Assembly: GCA_964387935.1 (NCBI GenBank)
Contig: CAYLZN010000004.1
Coordinates: forward strand, 1-53,294
DNA from: CAYLZN01 sp964387935
GTDB taxonomy: Bacteria; Acidobacteriota; Vicinamibacteria; Vicinamibacterales; JAFNAJ01
Direction of reading: 5' to 3'
DNA: 53,294 bases
Positions 33,009-42,357 of the stretch are shown one piece after another (within the stretch, counting starts at the first letter, position 1; every line of letters begins with the position of its first letter). The notes beneath the pieces are model-generated. The model ran no database searches. It had not been told where the DNA came from and saw nothing but the letters and a program-made list of their open reading frames with translations. A program made the translations under genes and the position numbers.

Positions 33009-33448
33009 GTCCGCTGCCAGGTCTGCGAGCGGCCCAGCAGCGAGAACCCGATGTAACCGCGCACCTCCAGCGACCGGCCGTCCTCGGACAGTCTCACCTT
33101 CACCCGGTAGATCTTCCCATCGTCCGGGTCGAGCACGCGCCCGCCGTCCCACGCCCGCCCGCGGCCCTTCAAGCCCCACAGGAAGCGGAGCCCGACAATG
33201 GGCTTGTCCTTGAATTCGCCCGGGCACTTCAGGCACTTCAGGTCCGCGGGCTCACCGGGCCGCGGGAACGCCTGCACCACGGTCCCCACCAGCTCGTCTC
33301 CGACCTGCTCGATCCGGATGACGGACCTGATGTCGCCCTGGCGATCGTCGCGCTGCTGCCAGAGTCCGACAGGAGTGTCGTCGGCCGCCAGCGCCGGCAG
33401 GACGCTGGCCACGAGGACCAACGCCAGGGCTGGCGAGCCGTGGCGCAT
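33002..33448 (-). CDS. Secreted DUF2147 protein
   Basis: 148 residues from ATG 33448, where a signal peptide (ALALVLVASVLPALA) begins. The mature part, with VGLWQQRDD, IRIEQVGDELVGTVV, CLKCPGEFKDKPIVGLRFLWG, DGGRVLDPDDGKIYRVKV and VRGYIGFSLLGRSQTW, matches the whole DUF2147 beta-barrel family, which is periplasmic and of unknown function. The internal CLKC pair is family-typical. It lies just beyond the acyl-CoA dehydrogenase, 32 bases downstream of its stop on the same strand. Confidence 0.87.
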   Translation of the reverse strand: MRHGSPALALVLVASVLPALAADDTPVGLWQQRDDRQGDIRSVIRIEQVGDELVGTVVQAFPRPGEPADLKCLKCPGEFKDKPIVGLRFLWGLKGRGRAWDGGRVLDPDDGKIYRVKVRLSEDGRSLEVRGYIGFSLLGRSQTWQRTQ

Positions 33449-33480
33449 CGTTCGGACGGGATCGCGGGGACCCATGGCCG

Positions 33481-34641
33481 TCAGCGTCTCCGGAGCGACT
33501 TGGCGATCACTTCCTTCATGATTTCGTTGGTGCCGGCGTAGATGCGCTGCACGCGGCTGTCCGCCCAGATGTGCGCGATGTCGTACTCGACCGTATACCC
33601 GTAGCCCCCGAAGACCTGGAGGCACCGGTCCGCGATTTCGAACTGCTTGTCGGTGATCCACCATTTCGCCATCGAGGCGGTCACCGTGTCGAGGGTGCCC
33701 TCCATGTGGCGCTGGATGCAGGAGTCGAGGAAAACGCGCGCGATGTGCGCCTCGGTCTGGCATTCCGCCAGCTCGAAGCGCACGTGCTGCAGGTCCATCA
33801 GGGTTCCGCCGAAGGCCTTGCGGTCCCCGGCGTGGCGTATCGTGAGGTCGAGCGCGCGCTCGATCGCCGTCACGGCCGCCACGGCGACCATCAGCCGCTC
33901 GTACGGCAGCTGCTCCATCATCTGGACGAAGCCCCGCCCTTCGGCCGGGCCGAGCAGGTTCGCCGCCGGCACGCGCACGTCGTCGAAGAACAGCTCGCAC
34001 GTGTCCTGCCCGTGCTGCCCGAGTTTCTCGAGCGTCCGGCCGACGCGATAGCCCTTCAGGCCGCGCGTCTCGACCATGACGAGGGATGTGCCCTTCGAGC
34101 CGGAAATCGCCGGGTCCGTTTTCGCGGCGAGGCACACCAGGTCCGCGTGGTAACCATTCGTGATGAAGGTCTTCGAGCCGTTGATCACGTACTCGTCGCC
34201 CTTCCGGATCGCGGTCGTGCGAATCGCCTGCAGGTCCGAGCCCGCTCCGGGCTCGGTCATCGCCAGCGAGGTGACGACCTGGCCGGTCGCCATGCGGGGC
34301 AGCCACGCCTGCTTCTGCGCTTCGCTGCCGTAGGCCAGCAGGTAATGGGCGACGATGCTCTGGATGATGTTCCCGAAGCTGGTGATGCCGGCGCGCGAGA
34401 GCTCTTCGCTGACGACGCATTCGTAGGGCAGCGTGCCACCACCCCCGCCGTACTGCTCGGGAACGTCAGCGAGGAGCATGCCCATCTCGCCCGCGCGGTT
34501 CCAGGCCTCGCGGTCGACATGGTGCTGCCCGCGCCACTTCTGGTCGTTGGGCACGAACTGCTCGGCGAGGAACTGCCGGACCGACCGGCGATAGACGTCG
34601 AGGTCTTCGGTCATCCATGGAGAACGATAGGTATTGGACAT
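33481..34641 (-). CDS. Acyl-CoA dehydrogenase (LCAD/IVD-type active site)
   Basis: 386 residues from ATG 34641. ACAD features are LAMTEPGAGSDLQAIRTTA (FAD/substrate), GSKTFITNGYHAD, RKAFGGTLMDLQ, QVFGGYGYTVEYDI and IYAGTNEIMKEVIAKS. The usual catalytic Glu of the YEGT motif is replaced (YAGT), but LPYERLM supplies a glutamate at the helix-G position used by long-chain and isovaleryl-CoA dehydrogenases. It oxidises an acyl-CoA to the enoyl-CoA, passing electrons to ETF. The neighbouring SDR suits the next oxidation. A heptamer array separates the two genes. Confidence 0.93.
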   Translation of the reverse strand: MSNTYRSPWMTEDLDVYRRSVRQFLAEQFVPNDQKWRGQHHVDREAWNRAGEMGMLLADVPEQYGGGGGTLPYECVVSEELSRAGITSFGNIIQSIVAHYLLAYGSEAQKQAWLPRMATGQVVTSLAMTEPGAGSDLQAIRTTAIRKGDEYVINGSKTFITNGYHADLVCLAAKTDPAISGSKGTSLVMVETRGLKGYRVGRTLEKLGQHGQDTCELFFDDVRVPAANLLGPAEGRGFVQMMEQLPYERLMVAVAAVTAIERALDLTIRHAGDRKAFGGTLMDLQHVRFELAECQTEAHIARVFLDSCIQRHMEGTLDTVTASMAKWWITDKQFEIADRCLQVFGGYGYTVEYDIAHIWADSRVQRIYAGTNEIMKEVIAKSLRRR

Positions 34642-34653
34642 GATGAGCACTCG

Positions 34654-34695
34654 GGCAACTGGTAACTGGTAACTGGCAACTGGTAACTGGCAACT
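34654..34695. repeat. Heptamer tandem array, 6 units (GGCAACT / GGTAACT)
   Basis: Six 7-base units alternating C and T at position 3, in the gap between the SDR stop and the acyl-CoA dehydrogenase start. On the minus strand it reads AGTTGCC/AGTTACC, the same family as the array at 15421. Here too it sits inside a same-strand gene pair next to TGATCA. Confidence 0.93.
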
Positions 34696-34700
34696 GTTGA

Positions 34701-35468
34701 TCACTTCGGCGGCATCCGCAGCGCGCCATCGAGACGGATCACCTCGCCGTTGAGCATGTCGTTCTCGATGACGTGGGTCACGAGCGACGCGAACTCCGCG
34801 GGCTCGCCCAGGCGGGACGGGAACGGCACCTGCGCACCGAGCGCCTGTTTCACCTGCTCCGGCAGGGAAGCCAGCAGCGGTGTGTTGAAGAGGCCAGGAG
34901 CGATTGTGACGACGCGGATGCCGAGCGGGGCCAGATCGCGGGCGATCGGCAGGGTCATGCCCACGATTCCGCCCTTGGAGGCGGAGTAGGCCGCCTGCCC
35001 GATCTGCCCGTCGTAGGCCGCAATCGACGCGGTGTTGACCAGCACGCCCCGGGTCCCCGTCGCGTCCGGCGCCTGCTGGGCCATCTGCGCGGCCGCGAGG
35101 CGAATCATGTTGAAGGTGCCGACGAGATTGACCTGCAACGTCCTCGTGAAGGCGTCGAGCGGATGTGGCCCCTGCTTCCCGAGGATCTTGATCGCGAAGG
35201 CGACACCGGCGCAACTGACGGCGCCGTGCAGCGCGCCTGCCGCGGCAACAGCCGCGGCTATGGCGGCCTGGACCGACGCCTCGTCGCTCACGTCCGTGCG
35301 GACGAAGCGGGCGCGCGCACCGAGGGCGCCCGCCACCTCCGTGCCCGCGGCGTCGTTGATGTCGGCCACGACGACGAACGCTCCGCGCGCAGCGAGGGCG
35401 CGCGCCGTGGCCGCACCGAGCCCGGAGCCGCCCCCGGTGACCACGAATGCCTTGTCCTTGATGTCCAT
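34701..35468 (-). CDS. Short-chain dehydrogenase, 3-hydroxyacyl-CoA dehydrogenase-like (HSD10 type)
   Basis: 255 residues from ATG 35468, with GAGGGA about six bases upstream. SDR marks are VTGGGSGLGAATARAL near the N-terminus, ADINDAAG, Ser in VNTASIAAYDGQIGQ, YSASK for the catalytic Tyr/Lys, and the tail GEVIRLDGALRMPPK. The sequence style (SIAAYDGQIGQAAYSASK, FNTPLL) is that of type-II 3-hydroxyacyl-CoA dehydrogenases, consistent with a beta-oxidation role beside the acyl-CoA dehydrogenase. Its leader overlaps the end of the upstream secreted-protein gene. Confidence 0.87.
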   Translation of the reverse strand: MDIKDKAFVVTGGGSGLGAATARALAARGAFVVVADINDAAGTEVAGALGARARFVRTDVSDEASVQAAIAAAVAAAGALHGAVSCAGVAFAIKILGKQGPHPLDAFTRTLQVNLVGTFNMIRLAAAQMAQQAPDATGTRGVLVNTASIAAYDGQIGQAAYSASKGGIVGMTLPIARDLAPLGIRVVTIAPGLFNTPLLASLPEQVKQALGAQVPFPSRLGEPAEFASLVTHVIENDMLNGEVIRLDGALRMPPK

Positions 35469-35476
35469 GGAATCCC

Positions 35477-36097
35477 TCACTGGGGGTCGTAGTAGCGAAC
35501 GAACTCGAGAGGCTTGGGCAGTTCAGGGCGCTCGACCCGCAGGACCACCTTGAGTCGTCGCACCTGCTCGTCGCCCGTGCCGGCGGTGTCCACCGAAATG
35601 CGGCGCTCCACCTCGAAGCCGTCGCCGAAGTCGGTCTCCCAGACGAGCACGCCCCCGACCCAGCTCGCCCTCATCTTCGTCATGCCCGCGTTGGTCAGTT
35701 GGTCGCGCTTCCGGCCGTCCGGGATGAGGCGATCAACGTGATGGTGGCCGTCGACGAGGACGATCTCGCCCGGCTTCTGGGTGACCTCGAGCCGTTCCGG
35801 CGCTTCGAGGACGAGCCGCAATCGCTCTCGTGCGCGGGCCCGCTGATCGGGGTCCGTCGTCCGGCCCCCGCCGGTCCGAGGGATGCCCATGCCAGGCATC
35901 GAGCCTGGAGAGCCCCGGCGCCCGCCGGGGCCCTGGTCCGCAGGCCCGCCGGCTCCCGGCTCGGGATCGCTCGACTCGCGATCGATCTGCCAGACCCCGG
36001 CGAGGTTTGGCTCCCGTGTCTGCGCCGGTGAGGATGGCCCCCAGAAGCCGCACCCGACACCCAACGCGAGAACAACTCCAACCCGGCACACGTGCAT
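35477..36097 (-). CDS. Secreted protein of unknown function
   Basis: 206 residues with a signal peptide (VGVVLALGVGCGFWGPSSPAQ). The mature protein starts PNLAGVWQIDRESSDPEPG, a common opening of acidobacterial secreted proteins. A Gly/Pro-rich low-complexity stretch (about 45-90) follows, then a beta-rich part with RLEVTQKPGEIVLVDG and VWETDFGDGFEVERRIS. AAGGG precedes the ATG. It is divergent from the M19 dipeptidase and first in line with the SDR and acyl-CoA dehydrogenase. No function can be named. Confidence 0.72.
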   Translation of the reverse strand: MHVCRVGVVLALGVGCGFWGPSSPAQTREPNLAGVWQIDRESSDPEPGAGGPADQGPGGRRGSPGSMPGMGIPRTGGGRTTDPDQRARARERLRLVLEAPERLEVTQKPGEIVLVDGHHHVDRLIPDGRKRDQLTNAGMTKMRASWVGGVLVWETDFGDGFEVERRISVDTAGTGDEQVRRLKVVLRVERPELPKPLEFVRYYDPQ

Positions 36098-36134
36098 GAG
36101 GTCCCTTTCGAGCGGCAGCCGGCGCTTCGGACCT

Positions 36135-36140
36135 TATAAT
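36135..36140 (+). promoter_or_regulatory. -10 box (TATAAT) of the M19 dipeptidase gene
   Basis: A consensus TATAAT 33 bases before the start codon, followed by AAAGGAG (36160-36166) as ribosome-binding site. No convincing -35 is seen 17 bases upstream. Confidence 0.6.
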
Positions 36141-36172
36141 CTGCCCACCCCACCGACGTAAAGGAGTGGTCC

Positions 36173-37438
36173 ATGCAGGTCAGCGTCACCAACAAGGCCC
36201 TTGTCACCGTCTCGCTCGTGCTCCTCGTGGGATCCCTTGCGCCCGTCTGGACGGGGCAGGATGCTGCGCTGCAGGAGCGGGCCCGCAGGATTCATGCGGA
36301 CGCCCTCGTGCTCGACACGCACGTGGACACCACCGGCAGACTGCTGGACCCCCAGTGGAGCTTCCTCGACCGCCACGAACCGGCAGCGCGCGGGGCGGGT
36401 CCTGGGAGCGCCCGCCCGACGGGCAATGCGGTGGATCTGCCGCGCATGCGCGCGGGCGGGCTGGACGCGGTCTTCTTCTCGATCTTCGTCCCGGGGACGG
36501 TGACGGGACCACCCGCGATCAGGCGCGCTCTGGAGCAGATCGACGCGGTCCGTCGGCTCGCGGAGCGGCATCCCGACCAGATCGCCCTGGCCACGACGGC
36601 GGCTGACGTGCGCGCCGCGCATCGGGCGGGCAAGGCCATCGCGCTCATGGGCATGGAGGGCGGTCACATGATCGACGACAGCCTCGCGATGGTGCGCACC
36701 TACGCGAGGCTCGGTGTGCGCTATCTCACGCTGACCCACAGCGTGAACACCAACTGGGCCGACTCCTCCGGGGACACTGCGAAGCACAACGGTCTCACCG
36801 CGTTCGGCAGGGACGTGGTGCGGGAACTCAACCGCCTGGGCGTGATGGTGGACGTGTCGCACGTCGCCGACAAGACGTTCTGGGACGCGCTCGAGGCCAG
36901 CCGCGCGCCGCTCCTCGCCTCCCACTCCTCCTGCCGGGCCATCTCCGGCCACCCGAGGAACATGACGGACGAGATGATCAAGGCCCTGGCCGCGAAGGGT
37001 GGCGTGATTCAGATCAACTTCCTGGACGCGTACCTGGACAACGACCTCTATCTCGCGCAGGCGGCGCGGCAGAAGGAACTCGAGCCGCTCCGCCGGGAGC
37101 TCGAGCAGAAGTTCCCCGGCCCGGACAACGCGACGCGCCGCATGCAGGAGCTGCGCGCCGCCATGGCCCAGATGCCCCCCTTGCCTCGCCCCTCCTGGGA
37201 GAAGATCGTCGAGCACATCGATCATGCGGTGAGGCTCGTCGGCCACGAACACGTCGGTCTCGGCTCGGACTTCGACGGGGCCACGATGCCGATCGGCATG
37301 GAAGACGCCACGCAGCTGCCCAGAATCACCGAGGCCCTGCTGCGCAAGGGCTACACGGAGTCGCAGGTCAGGAACATCCTGGGAGAGAACCTGCTGAGGC
37401 TCATGGAGCGTGTGGAGGCCGTCGCCGGCGCGCAGTGA
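36173..37438 (+). CDS. M19-family membrane dipeptidase, secreted
   Basis: 421 residues with an N-terminal signal (VSLVLLVGSLAPVW). The binuclear zinc site of renal-dipeptidase-type enzymes is complete: LDTHVDTTG (His-x-Asp), MGMEGGHMI (bridging Glu), VDVSHVADKTFW and LASHSSCRAISGHPRN (His ligands), and HVGLGSDFDG (Asp). Substrates in the family are dipeptides, including D-amino-acid-containing ones. It is a single-gene unit with a consensus -10, convergent with the MFS transporter five bases away. Confidence 0.93.
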   Translation: MQVSVTNKALVTVSLVLLVGSLAPVWTGQDAALQERARRIHADALVLDTHVDTTGRLLDPQWSFLDRHEPAARGAGPGSARPTGNAVDLPRMRAGGLDAVFFSIFVPGTVTGPPAIRRALEQIDAVRRLAERHPDQIALATTAADVRAAHRAGKAIALMGMEGGHMIDDSLAMVRTYARLGVRYLTLTHSVNTNWADSSGDTAKHNGLTAFGRDVVRELNRLGVMVDVSHVADKTFWDALEASRAPLLASHSSCRAISGHPRNMTDEMIKALAAKGGVIQINFLDAYLDNDLYLAQAARQKELEPLRRELEQKFPGPDNATRRMQELRAAMAQMPPLPRPSWEKIVEHIDHAVRLVGHEHVGLGSDFDGATMPIGMEDATQLPRITEALLRKGYTESQVRNILGENLLRLMERVEAVAGAQ

Positions 37439-37443
37439 CGGCG

Positions 37444-38688
37444 CTAGGCGAGGACTCGGCCCCTCGTCTCGGGGATGAAGGCCCACAGGACCGCCGCCAC
37501 GAGGAACGCCGACGCCGCGACCGCGAACGCGGGGCCGAAGCCTCGCGTGTCCGCCAGCGAGCCGACGACGAAGGGCGCGACGGCGCTCGCGATCCGCCCC
37601 ACGTTGTAAGTGAAGCCCTGCGCGGTGGCGCGCATGGTCGTGTCGTAGATTTCCGCGCTGACGGCGCCGAAGCCGGTGAAGTAGCCCGTGCCGAAGAACG
37701 CCACGAGCGGTCCGAGCGCGAGCAGGACCGTGGGCTGCCGCGTCGAGGCATAGGCGGTCATCAGCGTCGCCGCCGCGAGCAGGTACCCCACGTAGGCCCG
37801 TTTCCGGCCCACCCGATCGCTCACGTAGCCGAAGGTCACGTAGCCGAACCACATCCCGACCTGCATCACGACGATCAGCAGCGACATCGTGACCGTGGGG
37901 AGACCGACGCCGCCCTCGGCGCGTGGCAGTGACAGGAACGCCGGAATCCAGAGGTTGAAGCCCCACCACGCGAACATCGTGCAGGCGTTCATCAGTGTCA
38001 GAGCGAGCGTGAGGCGGCGCAGCCGGGGCCCGAACATCGCGCGGAACGCGGAGCGACCGGCCTGCCCCGCCTGCAGCCGGGTCCGCTGCCAGATCTCGGG
38101 TTCGCGGACGTGTCGGCGCACCCACAGGGTGAACAGCGCGGGGAGGACACCCACGAAGAACACGGCCCGCCAGCCGAAGGCCGGCTGCACCAGGGCGTTG
38201 ACGACCGCGGCCGCCCCGTAGCCGACGGCCCATGAGCTCTGCATGAACCCGAGGGCCTTGCCGCGGTGCTCTGCGGGCCACGTCTCCGAGACGAGCGCCG
38301 CCCCGCTGGCCCATTCGCCGCCCATGCCGAGGCCGAGCAGGACGCGGAACACCGCGAGCTGGGTAATCGACTGGGCCAGCCCGCAGGCTGCCGTGAACAC
38401 GGAATAGATGAGGACGCTCGCGATGAGCGCGCGGGTCCGCCCGAACCGGTCGGCGATGACGCCGAAGGCAATGCCGCCAATGGCGGAGGCGACGAGCGTC
38501 AGGGAACCCAGTTGGCCGGCGGTGGCCTTGTCCATGCCAAGGTCGGCCATCAGAGACGCCAGGACCAGGGCATACAGCATCACGTCGAAGGCATCGAGCA
38601 TCCAGCCGAGGGACGCGGCAAGTAGCGCCCGGCGCGCGTCAGGCGTCGCCTCGTGCCAGAACGTGAGCAGGCCCGGGCTAGCGACCAT
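37444..38688 (-). CDS. MFS transporter of the hydantoinase operon
   Basis: 414 residues from ATG 38688, 12 helices. It belongs to the sugar/aromatic-acid porter type of MFS: GWMLDAFDVMLYAL at helix 1, IADRFGRTRALIAS in loop 2-3, GLGMGGEWASGAALVSETWP, and YVSDRVGRKRAYVGY in the second half. The start lies 11 bases inside the end of hyuB, so expression is tied to the hydantoinase genes. The likely cargo is the hydantoin, oxoproline-like or other organic acid they degrade. That is context inference. Confidence 0.85.
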   Translation of the reverse strand: MVASPGLLTFWHEATPDARRALLAASLGWMLDAFDVMLYALVLASLMADLGMDKATAGQLGSLTLVASAIGGIAFGVIADRFGRTRALIASVLIYSVFTAACGLAQSITQLAVFRVLLGLGMGGEWASGAALVSETWPAEHRGKALGFMQSSWAVGYGAAAVVNALVQPAFGWRAVFFVGVLPALFTLWVRRHVREPEIWQRTRLQAGQAGRSAFRAMFGPRLRRLTLALTLMNACTMFAWWGFNLWIPAFLSLPRAEGGVGLPTVTMSLLIVVMQVGMWFGYVTFGYVSDRVGRKRAYVGYLLAAATLMTAYASTRQPTVLLALGPLVAFFGTGYFTGFGAVSAEIYDTTMRATAQGFTYNVGRIASAVAPFVVGSLADTRGFGPAFAVAASAFLVAAVLWAFIPETRGRVLA

Positions 38689-40243
38689 AGCCGCCGCCGC
38701 CGGGCGTCTCGATGCGCAGGCGGTCCCCGGCGCCGAGCCGGACGCGCGCCTTCGCCTCGATCGGCTCGCTCCGGCCGTCGGCGCGGCGGATGCTGTTGCG
38801 TCCGCGGCCGCCCGGCGCTCCACCACAGGCGCCCCAGGGCGATTCGCGACGTCGCTCGGACAGCACGGTCACCTCCGTGTCGCACAACGCCTCGTACTCG
38901 CGCACGAGTCCTTCACCGCCCGGGTAGCGCCCGGCCCCGCCGCTGCCCTGCCGCAGCGCGTACTCACGGATGCGCACCGGCAGCACGTGTTCGAGGGCCT
39001 CCACCGGCGTGTTACGCGTGTTGCTCATGTGGCAGTGCACGCCACTGAGACCGGGCAGGCCGTTCCGGCCACCCATCCCTCCGCCCAGCGTCTCGTAGTA
39101 GGCGAACCTCCGGCCCGACCGGGGGTCCACGCCGCCGAGCGTGACGTTGTTCATCGTGCCCTGACTGGCGGCGGGGATCTGGTCCGGCAGCGCCTGCGCG
39201 AGCGCGCCCAGGACGACATCGGTGATGCGCTGAGAGGTTTCGACGTTTCCGCCGGCGACGGCGGCGGGTCTGGTCGCGTTGACGATGGTCCCCTCGGGCG
39301 CGATCACGCGCAGCGGGCGGGCAATCCCGTCGTTGTACAGCACGTCGTCGCGCACGAGGCAGCGGAAGCAATAGAGGCTCGCGGAGAGCGTGATGGCGTG
39401 GTTCGCATTCACGCCGCCGTCGGTCTGCGGGTCGGTGCCCGTGAAGTCCACCGTGGCCGAGGAGCCGCGGATGCGGACGGCGACGCGGATGGTGATCTGG
39501 CGATCCGAGAAGCCGTCGCCGTCGAGGACGTCCTCGAAGCGGTACTCGCCGTCGGGAATCGCGGTGATCGTGGCGCGCAGCACACGCTCGGTGTAGTCCT
39601 GGACAGCGGCCGCGTGGCGGTCCACAGTACGGTGGCGGTACTTTGCGACGGCGTGGAGCAGCCGGGTCTCAGCGATACGATTCGCCGCGATCTGTGCCGA
39701 CAGGTCGCCCTCGCGCTCGGCGGGCGTCCGGACGTTCGCCAGCACGAGCGCCAGGATGTCGGGCACGACCGTGCCGCCCCGCACGAGGGCGACCGGCGGG
39801 ATGATGAGGCCCTCCTGGAACACCTCGCGTGCGAGGGGCATCGAGCCGGGGCTCATGCCGCCGACGTCCGAGTGGTGGGCCCGGTTGGCCACGTAGAACG
39901 CGGGGGCCCGGCCGCCCGGCACGAAGACCGGCGCAACCAGCGTGATGTCGGGCAGGTGTGTGCCCCCGCGGAAGGGATCGTTGAGCGCGATCATGTCGCC
40001 GGGCCGCATCGCCGCCTGGTCGATGGCGGCCCGCACTGACAGCGGCATCGCGCCGAGGTGCACGGGCATGTGGTCGCCCTGTGCAATGGTGTGTCCGTGG
40101 GCATCGTAGAGGGCACAGGAGTAGTCGAGCCGCTCCTTGATGTTCGGCGAGAACCCGGTCCGGCACAGCGTGACGCCCATCTCCTCGGCGATGGACACGA
40201 ACAGGTTCTTGAAGATCTCGAATTCGATCGGGTCGATGCGCAT
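38678..40243 (-). CDS. hyuB: Hydantoinase B / oxoprolinase subunit
   Basis: 521 residues, the normal size for HyuB. It has DPIEFEIFKNLFVSIAEEMG at the start, RLDYSCALYDAHGHTIAQGD, MPVHLGAMPLSVRAA, GDMIALNDPFRGGTHLPDI, and glycine-rich GSGGAGRYPGGEG at the end. With HyuA it forms the ATP-dependent cyclic-amide hydrolase of the N-methylhydantoinase, 5-oxoprolinase and acetophenone carboxylase family. The ATG has no good ribosome-binding site, probably because a dispersed repeat occupies the leader. Confidence 0.92.
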   Translation of the reverse strand: MRIDPIEFEIFKNLFVSIAEEMGVTLCRTGFSPNIKERLDYSCALYDAHGHTIAQGDHMPVHLGAMPLSVRAAIDQAAMRPGDMIALNDPFRGGTHLPDITLVAPVFVPGGRAPAFYVANRAHHSDVGGMSPGSMPLAREVFQEGLIIPPVALVRGGTVVPDILALVLANVRTPAEREGDLSAQIAANRIAETRLLHAVAKYRHRTVDRHAAAVQDYTERVLRATITAIPDGEYRFEDVLDGDGFSDRQITIRVAVRIRGSSATVDFTGTDPQTDGGVNANHAITLSASLYCFRCLVRDDVLYNDGIARPLRVIAPEGTIVNATRPAAVAGGNVETSQRITDVVLGALAQALPDQIPAASQGTMNNVTLGGVDPRSGRRFAYYETLGGGMGGRNGLPGLSGVHCHMSNTRNTPVEALEHVLPVRIREYALRQGSGGAGRYPGGEGLVREYEALCDTEVTVLSERRRESPWGACGGAPGGRGRNSIRRADGRSEPIEAKARVRLGAGDRLRIETPGGGGYGR

Positions 40244-40264
40244 CGTGATGGACGCGGTTCCAGA

Positions 40265-40315
40265 ATTTTTTCGGGGTGTGGCAAAAATTGCTAAAAGGAC
40301 TCCCGACCCCTTTTC
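40265..40315. repeat. Dispersed AT-rich repeat, copy 2, encoding the hyuA C-terminus
   Basis: A 51-base block matching 1046-1098: T-run, hairpin GCAAAAATTGC (40281-40291, the reverse complement of copy 1's hairpin), six bases, the identical 13-base core GACTCCCGACCCC (40298-40310), TTTTC. Read on the minus strand it gives the last residues of hyuA, KRGRESF, and its TAG stop, then the hyuB leader. Confidence 0.75.
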
Positions 40316-42324
40316 ACCACCGCATTGCCGCAAGGATCGATGTGAAATCGGTAGCCCGGCGGCACGACGGTGGTGGCCTGCGCTCCCGCCAGCAGCGCCG
40401 GGCCCCCGGCGGTCATCCCAGGCGCGAGGCCTTCGACGTGGTACACGGGCGTCTTCCGGGGCCGGCCGCCAAACCAGGTGTTCGCCACGCGGACGGGAAC
40501 CGGCCTTGCCCGCGACAGCCGCCGGACCCGTGGTAACCCCGGCTTCTCCGTCAGCCCTATCGCCTTCACCCGCAGGGTCACCAGTTCGGCCGGACGCCCT
40601 GGGTCCGCATACCCGTAGAGACGGGCGTGCAACCGGTCGAACGCTGCGCGGAAGCCCCCGGCGAACGGCACCGTGAGCTCGTACGACTGCCCGACGTAGC
40701 GCAGATCCAGGAAGCGCGCGAGTCGGAGGCGCGCACCCTCGAACCCTTCCGCCCGAAGCTCCCGCGCGGCCGCCGCTTCGAGCGGCGCGAACCTCCGTTC
40801 GAACCAGGCCGCGGTGACCGCTTCCACTGGCTGCAGCACGCTCTGCGAGTAGTCCCGCGTGACCTCGGCCAGCAGCATCCCGAGCGCGGAGAGCACCCCC
40901 GCGTGGCGCGGCACGACGACCGTGCCAATCTCCAGCGTGCTCGCGATCTCGCAGGCGTGCATGCCGCCGGCGCCGCCGAACGCCACGAGCGCGAAGTCGC
41001 GCGTGTCGTGGCCCCGCTGGACCGACACGACCCTGATCGCGCGCTCCATGTTCGCATTCGCGATACGCACCACGCCGTGCGCGAGCGCGAGGGGTTCCAG
41101 CCGGAGCCGCTTCGCCAGCACGCCCGCCGCACGCGCCGCGCGGCGACCGTCCAGCGTCATCCGGCCGCCGAGGAAATAGTCGGGATCCAGCCTGCCCAGG
41201 AGCAGATTGGCATCCGTCACCGTGAAGTCCTCGCCGCTGCCGTAGCAGGCGGGTCCCGGATCGGCGCCTGCCGAGCGCGGGCCGACACGCAGGGCCCCGC
41301 CAGCGTCCAGCCAGGCAATGGAGCCCCCGCCAGCACCGACGGTGTGAATGTCGATCATCGGCAGGCGGACGGGAAAATCACCGACACTCGACTCCGTGGT
41401 CACCCCGATCGCGCGGTCGATCAGCGTGACGTCGGTTGACGTGCCGCCCATGTCGAAGCCGATGGCGCGGGGGAACCCTGCGGCAGACGCCACCGCGTGT
41501 GCGCCCACCGCCCCGGCCGCCGGGCCGGACAGGATGGTCTGCACCGACGCCGCCTGCGCACGTGCGGCCGAGATGGAGCCGCCGTTCGACTGCATGATGC
41601 TCAATCGCGTCCGCCCCAGGGCGCCGGCCAGCGCGCCCAGATAGCGGCTCATGACGGGCGTCACGTACGCGTTGACGACGGTGGTGCTCCAGCGCTCGAA
41701 TTCCCGGTACTCGGGAAGCACCGTCGACGACGCAGAGACGGCAAAGCCCGCGCGCTCGAGCAGGTGCGCGGCACGACGCTCGTGGTCCGGGTTGGCGTAC
41801 GAATGGAGGAAACAGACGGCGACCGATTCCACGCCTCCGTCCCGGAACCGCTCGACGAGGGCCTCGATCGCGGCCTCATCGAGCGGCTCCAGCACCGTGC
41901 CTTCGGCGGTCATCCGCTCGTTGACGCCCACGGTGAGAGTGGGATCGACCAGCGGGCGCCGGTCCTCGACGAGGAAGTTGTACAGCTCGCGCCGCGTCTG
42001 CCGGCCGATGCGCAGCACGTCGCTGAAGCCGGCCGTCGCGACGAGCGCAACCCGGGCACCCTTCCGCTCGAGCAGCGCGTTGGTGGCCACCGTCGAGCCG
42101 TGAACGACCTCGAGGCCAGGCGGCCATGGCGCGCGTTGTCGCAGCGGGGCCCCGTCCTGCTCGAGGATCTCGCACAGGCCCTGGAGGATGGCGCGCGACG
42201 GGTCGTCCGGGGTCGATCGCACCTTGTGCACGCGCAGGCCCGCCGCGTCCAGCCGCACGAGATCCGTAAAGGTCCCACCGGTGTCCACGCCGATCCTGAG
42301 GATGCGCTGCCGCTGACGGTTCAA
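40291..42324 (-). CDS. hyuA: Hydantoinase A / oxoprolinase subunit
   Basis: 677 residues beginning at TTG 42324. The start is fixed by the conserved RIGVDTGGTFTDLV that follows within ten residues, and by GGAGG about 12 bases upstream. Other HyuA marks are HGSTVATNALLERKGARVA, GFDMGGTSTDVTL, VGAGGGSIAWLD and VAFGGAGGMHACEIAS, all from the ASKHA ATP-binding core. It phosphorylates the ring amide before hydrolysis with HyuB. The last seven residues (KRGRESF) come from the dispersed repeat, so the native terminus has been replaced or slightly shortened. Confidence 0.92.
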   Translation of the reverse strand: MNRQRQRILRIGVDTGGTFTDLVRLDAAGLRVHKVRSTPDDPSRAILQGLCEILEQDGAPLRQRAPWPPGLEVVHGSTVATNALLERKGARVALVATAGFSDVLRIGRQTRRELYNFLVEDRRPLVDPTLTVGVNERMTAEGTVLEPLDEAAIEALVERFRDGGVESVAVCFLHSYANPDHERRAAHLLERAGFAVSASSTVLPEYREFERWSTTVVNAYVTPVMSRYLGALAGALGRTRLSIMQSNGGSISAARAQAASVQTILSGPAAGAVGAHAVASAAGFPRAIGFDMGGTSTDVTLIDRAIGVTTESSVGDFPVRLPMIDIHTVGAGGGSIAWLDAGGALRVGPRSAGADPGPACYGSGEDFTVTDANLLLGRLDPDYFLGGRMTLDGRRAARAAGVLAKRLRLEPLALAHGVVRIANANMERAIRVVSVQRGHDTRDFALVAFGGAGGMHACEIASTLEIGTVVVPRHAGVLSALGMLLAEVTRDYSQSVLQPVEAVTAAWFERRFAPLEAAAARELRAEGFEGARLRLARFLDLRYVGQSYELTVPFAGGFRAAFDRLHARLYGYADPGRPAELVTLRVKAIGLTEKPGLPRVRRLSRARPVPVRVANTWFGGRPRKTPVYHVEGLAPGMTAGGPALLAGAQATTVVPPGYRFHIDPCGNAVVKRGRESF

Positions 42325-42357
42325 CTCGACCTGCCCTCCGCGGCGACGCCCGCGCGA

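Noticed and set aside
33448..34420. Long frame extending the DUF2147 gene upstream across the acyl-CoA dehydrogenase
   Set aside because: It is out of frame with the dehydrogenase, and the signal peptide start at 33448 is clear.
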